Source: JAWLCQ01 sp041687095 (GTDB taxonomy: Bacteria; Planctomycetota; Phycisphaerae; SM23-33). Taken from it: a stretch of DNA of 37,544 bases. Both the position numbers and the translations under genes were made by a program. Below, piece after piece: positions 34,901 through 37,544 of the stretch (position 1 is the first letter of the stretch; each line of letters opens with the position of its first letter). Below the pieces are notes generated by a model, which saw nothing but the letters and a program-made list of their open reading frames with translations, was not told where the DNA came from and ran no database searches. The stretch lies in assembly GCA_041687095.1 (NCBI GenBank), contig JAWLCQ010000032.1:1-37544 (forward strand). The letters run 5' to 3'.

Positions 34901-37067
34901 GGTCGAGGGCGGCGTGGACGCGCACTACGGTGGGGATTACCACCCCGACTACCAGATCACCCTCCTCGTCACATCTCCCCGCAGCTCTCATACCGGATGG
35001 GACTGGCCGGACGACGACGACGACGAGGACCACAAGAAGCGGAGGTGGCGGCACGAGTTCCGCGTGTTCACGCCCGTCGACCCCAACGACATCCTCGGTC
35101 CCGAGGGGTACGGGGACGAGAACTGGATCGGCGCTGACGCCCCGCTGGACTATACCATCCGCTTCGAGAACGAACCGGGCGCGACGGCGTGGGCGCGCGA
35201 GGTCCGCATCACCCAGCAGCTCGATCCCGACCTCGATTGGCGCAGCTTCCGCGTGGGCGACTTCGGGTGGGCGGACATCCATGTGGACGTGCCGGCCAAT
35301 CGCCCCTTCTACTCCGGTCGCCTGGACCTCCGCGATACCCTGGGCGTGTACGTGGATATCGTTGCGGGACTGGATTACGCGACAGGCGAGGCGTTCTGGC
35401 ATCTGCGGGCGTTGGACCCGGCGACGGGCGAGCTTCCCGAGAGCGTGTTCGCGGGCCTCCTGGCGCCCGAGGACGGCACGGGCGTGGGGCAGGGCCTCGT
35501 CACGTACACCGTCCGCCCGCTCCGCACCACCACCGGGGGAACCGTCATCGACTCCCTCGCCACCATCGTCTTCGACACCGAACTGCCCATCGACACCCCC
35601 CCCATCGCCCACACGCTCGACCCCGACGCCCCCGTCAGCACCGTCCACGCCCTGCCCGAGGCATCCGAACCAGGGGGCTTTGTGGTGAGCTGGTCCGCCG
35701 ACGACGCACCCGGCGGCTCGGGCTTGGCGAGCGTGACGGTCTACGTGTCGGAACAGGATGGGCCCTATCGGCCCTGGCTGACAGCGACGACCCAGACCGA
35801 GGCGGTCTTCATCGGCGAACCCGGGCGACGGTACGCCTTCTACAGCCTCGCGGCCGACAATGTCGGAAACGCCGAGAGCGCTCCGACCGCCCCCCACGCC
35901 GCCAGCCGCGTCGGCGGCCCCCCCTCCGGCCGCTCCGCAGCGCGGAACGACGGTGACCCCAGGCCAGGGTGGAAGGACTTCCACTCCCTCTCCTTCACCT
36001 TCACCGACGCTCTCACCGCCATCGACGCCGACGCCCTCGCCCTTCTCCATGCCGACACCCGCGAGCCCTGCCCCGTCCTCTGGGCCGACTTCACCTACGA
36101 CCCCGACACCCGCACGGCCCGCTGGGCCGGCCCCGACCGCCTCCCCCCTGCGGGCCGATACCTCGCCCAACTCTCTGCCTCCGCGATCCGCGGGGCAGAC
36201 GGGGAGATGCTCGACGGCAACGCAGATGGGACCCCGGGCGACGCTTACGAGTTGCCCCTGCTGCTGACCCTGTCCGGTGATGCGGACAGCGACGGAAGAG
36301 TCGATCTGCTCGACCTGTCGATCCTCGGCACGTTCTACGGCCAGTCCGGGCGCACGTGGGCACAGGGCGATTTCACCGGCGACGGGCGCGTCGATCTCAA
36401 CGACCTCACGGTGCTGGGGACCTACTACGGGTCCTCCCTCGACGCGATCGGCGACCTCTCCGTCGCCGCCGACGACACCGGGGCGTCCTGCTACTGCATG
36501 GGAACCGGCGAACCGGAGATGGAGGCGCTGGCGGCCTCGGCAGTCGAGCCTCTCGCTCCGGAGGAGGCGATGGTTGCCCTCGACCGTGATCCGGCGCCGA
36601 CCCTCCCGACGTCCTCGTTCCGTCCCAGCCCCGCTTCGATCTTGCCTGCTGACGGGCCGACCGCACCAGATCATGGCTTGCCGCTGTCCAGTCCCTTGCC
36701 TGCGGACGGAAAGGCGAAGCGCAGGGTTGTCCCCGCCTGTGCCTGGAGCGCTGCCCGCCTCCCAAGCACGCCAAGGCGCGCCGCTCCCGCACTCCCGGCA
36801 GGAGCCGGACATCCTCTGCAGCCACCTGTCTTCAGCCCCCCGCCTCGGCGATGGATTCCGACGGAGTCTCCCACCACGAAACCGCGTCGAGGCCCCGGCG
36901 AGATTCCCTTCGAAGGCTCCGTGGGCTTGCCAGGCGATCCGTGTGGCCTGCGAGTTGAATGGGAGAGTGCGTCGCACCGGCTGGAGCCCTTGCTCCCGAG
37001 GTTCGGAGATCCCCTGCTGACGGTGGACCTGCTCAGCCTCTCCGATGGCGCCGGGGTGATCGTCTGA
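22935..37067 (+). CDS. Giant LEPR-XLL surface protein: CARDB array, metalloprotease and dockerin (4710 aa)
   Basis: The N-terminus carries LESLEPRILLSAG (LEPR-XLL motif), found in very large planctomycete exported proteins. Residues 28-2643 are about 21 CARDB-type Ig-like repeats. Residues 2644 to about 2750 are PPC-like (GQSAYYSLAVPPGQ, TYYVLIHQRSGG). Around 3036-3380 come three SbsA/Big_5-like domains, each ending with a Ca-loop-like LDQDxDGxGG. About 3416-3890 is a protease domain with HEYGH at 3675-3679 and a downstream AFAEAWASFFASW that could give the third ligand. An Asp-rich DDDDDED stretch lies near 4030. Residues about 4047-4229 match a conserved planctomycete beta domain (VDPNDILGPEGYG, TLGVYVDIVAG; DUF7619-like from memory), followed by a fibronectin-like domain. 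A type I dockerin starts near 4449. A 200-residue Pro-rich tail follows. It is probably a cell-surface adhesin-protease; its target is unknown. Confidence 0.85.
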   Translation: MLKSVREQDGHVALLESLEPRILLSAGDLTVSEVLAPSAIGLAETFRLSWTVRNAGSETASAPYGYWFDAFAFSTDPQWGEDRSLGYEYWWSSLSAGGTYTFTVDLQLPPDLPVGAGYLLVKADAGNYAPEADEANNVFAHPVNVLQPDVDLQVTATSAPGVAGLGEMIDISWTVTNTGSEAAVAEWYDSVYLSADPALGADDVELIWEAAGWASPLPGGGSYQTTTQAWIPNTAPTGAVYLLFAADTRRGGGGGEEMGDPEAFTGVQPETNEDNNVTARAITLTSPDVDLELAGADAPTDLHAGGTAVVGWTVRNTGSEAATAEYRSDNVYFSSDAVWDKWDTWLAGESFYEEPVVAGGSYTVGDVVLPLSDRLPPGPGWLIFVTDAYGEQPETDKGDNQLAVPVTVHPPDVDLEITSISAPSVGNPGQTVNLSWTVRNNGGQQTTRTYWYDYVYLSTDDVWDENDTYIAARTRSGALGAGASYTLSSSVGRIPSATPAGAHYLLFVTDDGNLQPESDETNNVYAHPIAISPSNLSISSVTAVPEAGPGDSVTLEWTVANSGSGGSGSRYDAVYLASDPSLGGDALELLRTYSTTVIAPGAAETLTRTITLPEPLPGNGSMHFVFVTDVTDVVHETDESDNLASAPVTILGADLHAATAAVAGSTLTPGATVQVSFTVRNEGNQAAEGGLWTHGYGWYDGWYLSDDPVWDGNDQILRQRWVGSDAPLAAGAHYDVTDSFVLPVSATPGERYLLLVTDSTHLQPEAGSQPNVFPVPILTEGPDLVLMSASAPTDIVASDTIEVSWEVANSGAITAAAEWFDSVYLSTDDQLGWGDTRLGYVLQSAHRPLAPGAQYSTQLNVTVPQAAPGTYYLLFAADRFSSSDSGNQGEQDETNNVLAVPVTLAAPNLAVTAVTAPPAAVVNEVVTVSWTVTNAGSVPGPADWADAVYLSSDPVWSAGDVRLATVSAASRTPLGAGEEYTATFDLVLPAVSPGERYLLFVADADRQQGETDEEDNVLAVPISILAPDLVVSAPTAPAEAALGESVAVSWTVTNNSVSPAAGSWHDAVYLSLDPDWDPSDTLAHVESAAAQAPLASGEGYTVSTSVAIPDFALGAVWLLFVVNHAAEQGEADRANNVVALPIALTGPDLSVTAAVAPDAAVVNDTISVSWTVENLGESAAAFPWYDGVFLSSDPFLDVFDAHLLSVSQSDRAPLESTGAYSLTRDVLLPADRIGSFFLLFATDRHRQYWGDDLLTESSEGNNVLSLPITITAPDLEMTGATVPGTIVMGEPTTVQFTVTNVGAVPAFADWPDAVLLSDDPFPDYQDKTLASRTVSVESPLGAGDSYTVSLDVTVRTLHAAPGQTKYLILLANRGAAQGEVDSSNNYLVFPVSLVAPDLVVTGVTAPPTAVIGQEMDVTWSTGNPSGYVAAAGWHDGVHLSDRPDLTGTRRGMGAAAAPAPLVPGSDYAQTLRVTIPDFAPGSQYLVLRTDEFGDQPETDEANNLLAVPILLTAANLGVTDLAVTPSSGMQSGDAVTVRWRVVNTGSGATPKGFSDRVTVLNRQTGEVLVATRTYYDPQAYGNAPIAPGGHVDRSITLQLPEGPAAVGDLEFLVETDADAAIIEYSGTSRAEDDNSVSLVQPCVLAPYPDLTVTSVIVPANVLSGESAAITWTVTNLGDRATGSARDGTVGWRDRIYLTDTPTPAPGALFGSFLFGGSLEPGASVTRTQSIHFPIDWSGEVYVVVQTDAWDGYFEHDEANNLAAGPNALTVTLAPMPNLQVTAVTPPTNPLSGQPTQIEWVVTNAGTASTGAEDWRDYVYLSHDAVLDPTDRLLGSVLNPSYLDVGESHANSLTATLPVSAEGLMYLIVHTDAGEWVYEHEQEEDNLLAAPVNVVMSPTGDLQVVSVTAPTVGASGEDITVSWTVRNEGTGLTTAAYWHDGVFLSADDTYDPGDRQLGAIYRRSPLAPGEEYTASASLALPANLSGTFYVIVVADLYNRSYEHGAEGNNATPAPSPLQVLLLSPDLEVPLVSTAPTVQAGALLRVNYQVHNAGTANADAWYWYDTIWLSEDDEWQPDDILLSRERYTSGLAMGATANVVRDARIPHDIEGDYYVLAYTDSDNSLWELDNYNNVGATAHPVTIVYTPPDLVVSGANAPASILSGALLSASFTVENRGEGPTPAPGWIDGVYLSSDPVWDPLSDIPLATVLRGEPAPLGGAYTVSVSGQVPWSLDGDYFLLFVTDAKDQVHEGQAGESNNVLPLPLRVDFVPADLVVTSVSAARTAGSGGTLAVSWTVTNVGGGVTSTGQWHDSVVLRDIPVPGTGTVLGSVPHVQRLLPGESYTVTTMLPVPDDLAGTFYVCVHTDSAQRVLEGAGESNNATVDPLATVIILSPVADLEASNVTAPATGYTGQNLTVSWEVRNLAAPIDSGHWYDAVFLSADPYLDPDSDVFLGFTRQAAPLSTGGGYLMTEAFFVPEGLEGLWYVGVYTDARSPSTSPRIDERGAEDNNRAMSPQPVLLTLAPPADLIAGTLTIPVTAAPGEEVTLTYTVSNEGVYPAEGRWYDSLYLSSDDEWSINDPLLGHVLVHGPLPVGESYTGSLTAALPGVLPGDYHVLVRSDIRNHVRESDEANNFAASLDTAYLSPDELAMGSTVTGVLSTGQSAYYSLAVPPGQTLELDLHRGGDAVTEMYLRHGLPPSRGAFDLLSEHPYQASQRIVVPFTESGTYYVLIHQRSGGDSVGYELTARALEFEVTAASPQQVGNAGRSTLTIEGAQFTDAIAWELVGATGETRSAASFLLADSTRAYVTFDLTGAAVGDYVLRATHPDGRVIDHAEPVTVVPGTGGQLEVFVDMPPWVRPQAFTVGIEYANTGDSDLVAPLLELQGPDAIEMGLAYGRVDAVGTMRVIGYSPTGPAGVLRPGQRERITVFCRPLEEGGYSFTLRSMVVGDDRGDSDMVDWVGIGSSSMAPAGDATLWSALLAVQAADMGATWDELLTSLAQRVTQRPLLGGRPNVLVDDLLSDALSDAAFRGGGNFDAQPPSVLTHFVPPGPGGVHSIAVVFSESIDTATFDAADLVLLAPDGTTVSGLSVEPVYERFVWVRFPIQSAPGRYRLSIGPEIRDRVGLPLDQDFDGVGGEAGEDVYTAAFEIGPDGRLRESLFVADHAPSGTIPQREGAQSVYLTFSTSLDSRTFTPTDVAIAGPAGLIRAAAVERCSPTLYRVDFPRQRAIGEYTIILGPNVQTLDGLALDQDGDGTGGTAGDAYHGAFRVADLSGPRVVSHTPDWLVTEPVLALDVSFNEPILASMFTLDQVRITTEAGSVAPLAITWLSDIQCRITLDALRTPGDVTVTIGPGVRDLHGNAMDQNGDGVNGGADDAYSWTFQIPYAVSLMPAPASGRIEPLPGEGEGTGMATLGPPAQNCHAVTIIGNVRYEGSPGYSFPDGARVTVQLWETDGDRDTRPGETTELEDDLIAVTRTNTAGQFVFIYDLHGEPIYSIDRADRNRGGDDPSLPDGTRPPARYYVVLLADNDHAMVLDENSVVVVDPVVADNPWMADISPSRTAAGHAPTTWARIHSAPQGMSPELIMPPPTPGVRVDTHYEYMPDLVITDDAFQPAEWVYWAAEYIARDGLSGRGKIGIAAPCTDPNLVAPDSAAYSSALDLILLGPALLPMSGPAILHEYGHALHEAAVGFTGFPYTGKVPYGMIQETPAMDTAFAEAWASFFASWMTEQWESEMLRKMRGDRIDQNRLAKWLEDNSYWMGFDAYGYADNARANDGAIHSGQLARQFDGVNRNANDDGGTRTYTMGGFMSIFWDLADGLNDDGVEGFSAVWDSFRRTAILGDMWGFHLDYALHRPNQMRAIANVFIDHGLEVYDDPETREFGFVDLGALRGITGFAGMVVSEYAPGQADEFWFDVPSLGASDDRRYDVEVILSFNDYYGDLDLRLEVTGPEGTRTYDRLERDGGRANIRVGDLPCADDYHFIAYVYGHGGLMVEGGVDAHYGGDYHPDYQITLLVTSPRSSHTGWDWPDDDDDEDHKKRRWRHEFRVFTPVDPNDILGPEGYGDENWIGADAPLDYTIRFENEPGATAWAREVRITQQLDPDLDWRSFRVGDFGWADIHVDVPANRPFYSGRLDLRDTLGVYVDIVAGLDYATGEAFWHLRALDPATGELPESVFAGLLAPEDGTGVGQGLVTYTVRPLRTTTGGTVIDSLATIVFDTELPIDTPPIAHTLDPDAPVSTVHALPEASEPGGFVVSWSADDAPGGSGLASVTVYVSEQDGPYRPWLTATTQTEAVFIGEPGRRYAFYSLAADNVGNAESAPTAPHAASRVGGPPSGRSAARNDGDPRPGWKDFHSLSFTFTDALTAIDADALALLHADTREPCPVLWADFTYDPDTRTARWAGPDRLPPAGRYLAQLSASAIRGADGEMLDGNADGTPGDAYELPLLLTLSGDADSDGRVDLLDLSILGTFYGQSGRTWAQGDFTGDGRVDLNDLTVLGTYYGSSLDAIGDLSVAADDTGASCYCMGTGEPEMEALAASAVEPLAPEEAMVALDRDPAPTLPTSSFRPSPASILPADGPTAPDHGLPLSSPLPADGKAKRRVVPACAWSAARLPSTPRRAAPALPAGAGHPLQPPVFSPPPRRWIPTESPTTKPRRGPGEIPFEGSVGLPGDPCGLRVEWESASHRLEPLLPRFGDPLLTVDLLSLSDGAGVIV
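23016..30863 (+). repeat. About 21 tandem CARDB-domain repeats (average about 125 codons)
   Basis: Each unit starts with a D-L-x-V-x-x-V-x-A-P-like strand. It continues with a V-S-W-T-V-x-N-x-G strand and W-x-D-x-V-Y-L-S, and ends E-x-D-E-x-N-N-x-x-A-x-P. Units 1-12 mostly carry LLFVTD-type strands. Units 14-21 carry YVxVxTD-type strands, often preceded by a G-x-(F/Y) pair as in SGTFYV. This suggests two separately expanded blocks. Unit 13 is atypical (DRVTVLNRQTGEVLVATRT). Units are clearly diverged, so the array is old rather than a recent DNA-level amplification. Confidence 0.85.
33180..34600 (+). other. Metalloprotease domain inside the giant protein
   Basis: ILHEYGHALHEAAVGF gives the HExxH zinc site (His at 33957-33959, residue 3675). 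Some 35 residues later ETPAMDTAFAEAWASFFASW offers a Glu ligand in gluzincin style, followed by a WMTEQWESEM helix. The family is not identified. Confidence 0.6.
36276..36440 (+). other. Type I dockerin domain inside the giant protein
   Basis: Two F-hand Ca2+ loops are intact: DADSDGRVDLLDLSIL and DFTGDGRVDLNDLTVL, each followed by a G-x-(F/Y)-Y-G segment. Dockerins bind cohesins, so a partner carrying a cohesin elsewhere in the genome is expected. Confidence 0.85.
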
Positions 37068-37283
37068 GGACTGGATGGAAACTCGACGCCGAGGCGAGCA
37101 ACCACATCGAGCGGCCAGAGGGGCGGCAACGTCCCAGAGCCCGTCGCGCTCACCGCGCTGGCCCGCGGCAGCGCGGCGTGGCTGCGCGGACGGCAAGCGG
37201 CACGGGAACGCGCCCTTTCCCATCGGCCCTGGATGGCACAGCCAAACGCAATCCGCCTCCCCGCCTTGAGCGGCGCCCGCTCG
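37068..37283. other. Intergenic region after the giant gene
   Basis: No gene is supported. A GC-rich stem (CCGCGGCAGC / GCTGCGCGG) lies at about 37165-37195 without a T run. It could act as an mRNA 3' structure but is not a canonical terminator. Confidence 0.35.
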
Positions 37284-37441
37284 CACGGCTGGCAGTCCCG
37301 CCGTGGCGTTGGCGGTGTCGGAGAGGTTGAGGTGGGTGCAGATGTTCATCCGGTTCCGCTGTAGTTGCGCCGCGACGAGCCGTCACGCGGATGTCGTTGT
37401 GGCGCATGAGCTGCTGTGCGACGCTGGGCGACACGCCGCTG
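37284..37441 (-). pseudogene. Second tyrosine-recombinase C-terminal remnant
   Basis: On the minus strand SGVSPSVAQQLMRHNDIRVT is followed, after a 31-nt interruption (37350-37380), by MNICTHLNLSDTANATAGLP and then AV. This is the same family as the pseudogene ending at 8686 (LMRHSDIRLTMNIYTHLDL). The catalytic Tyr is Cys here and the interruption shifts the frame, so it is inactive. The HxxR box upstream is not recognisable, and there is no stop after LPAV. The last 100 bases of the window (37442-37544) show no clear gene. Confidence 0.75.
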
Positions 37442-37544
37442 CAGGCTAGCCGTTAAACAAGCGAACGCCCAGGCCCGTTTCGCGGCTGTCAGCGGGCGAG
37501 GCGGCGGCGCGGAGCGGGCTTGGCCGCCGCCGTCGGCGGTCGCT

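Noticed and set aside
32184..37349. Minus-strand ORF of 1721 codons across the giant gene
   Set aside because: Composition is typical of an antisense shadow. Only its first residues (37284-37349) are meaningful, as the second integrase remnant.

Overview
The window is high-GC bacterial DNA, most likely from a planctomycete (Planctomycetota). The best evidence is the giant protein at 22935-37067. It opens with the LEPR-XLL motif (LEPRILLSA) typical of very large planctomycete surface proteins, carries a long CARDB array and ends near a type I dockerin. Several secreted HEAT, TPR and substrate-binding proteins fit the same assignment. No rRNA, tRNA or CRISPR array was seen.

Left part (1-9.7 kb): the 3' end of an IS630-type transposase is followed by a minus-strand cluster of three exported proteins, read 8391 to 374. 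They are a TPR protein, a protein with a damaged metzincin-like zinc motif, and a HEAT / PstS-like / concanavalin-like protein. A good sigma-70-like promoter precedes the cluster. Upstream of it lies a tyrosine-recombinase pseudogene broken by a 23-nt mini-repeat insertion and an apparent 10-nt deletion.

Middle (9.7-22.3 kb): a 140-bp MITE-like element has perfect 17-bp terminal inverted repeats and a 9-bp target duplication. Next come an MpsC/DUF2294 gene, a GC-rich palindromic repeat, and a leader region with a strong promoter and two intrinsic terminators of similar layout. A long plus-strand gene run follows: purC, a DUF4914-type P-loop protein, a Sua5-type threonylcarbamoyl-AMP synthase, an OFA-like MFS transporter, purE, iorA, iorB, a second MpsC-like gene and a P2A Ca2+-type ATPase. 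Spacing is tight or overlapping except around iorB and mpsC2 (122 and 93 nt), so one long operon or two nested ones is likely. The genes combine purine synthesis, tRNA t6A modification, 2-oxoacid:ferredoxin oxidoreduction and ion or potential homeostasis.

Right part (22.3-37.5 kb): a frameshifted sulfatase C-terminal remnant precedes the 4710-residue giant gene, which has its own promoter and ribosome binding site. The giant carries about 21 CARDB domains, a PPC-like domain, three SbsA-like Ig domains, an HEYGH metalloprotease domain, a conserved C-terminal beta domain and a dockerin. After it lies a second degenerate integrase C-terminus, related to the first and in the same orientation, so two integrase remnants bracket about 28.6 kb.

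The points most worth following up are the tandem-terminator leader before purC, the exported substrate-binding cluster with its internal composition boundaries, the MITE-like element, the ferredoxin-less IorA and the giant surface protease.
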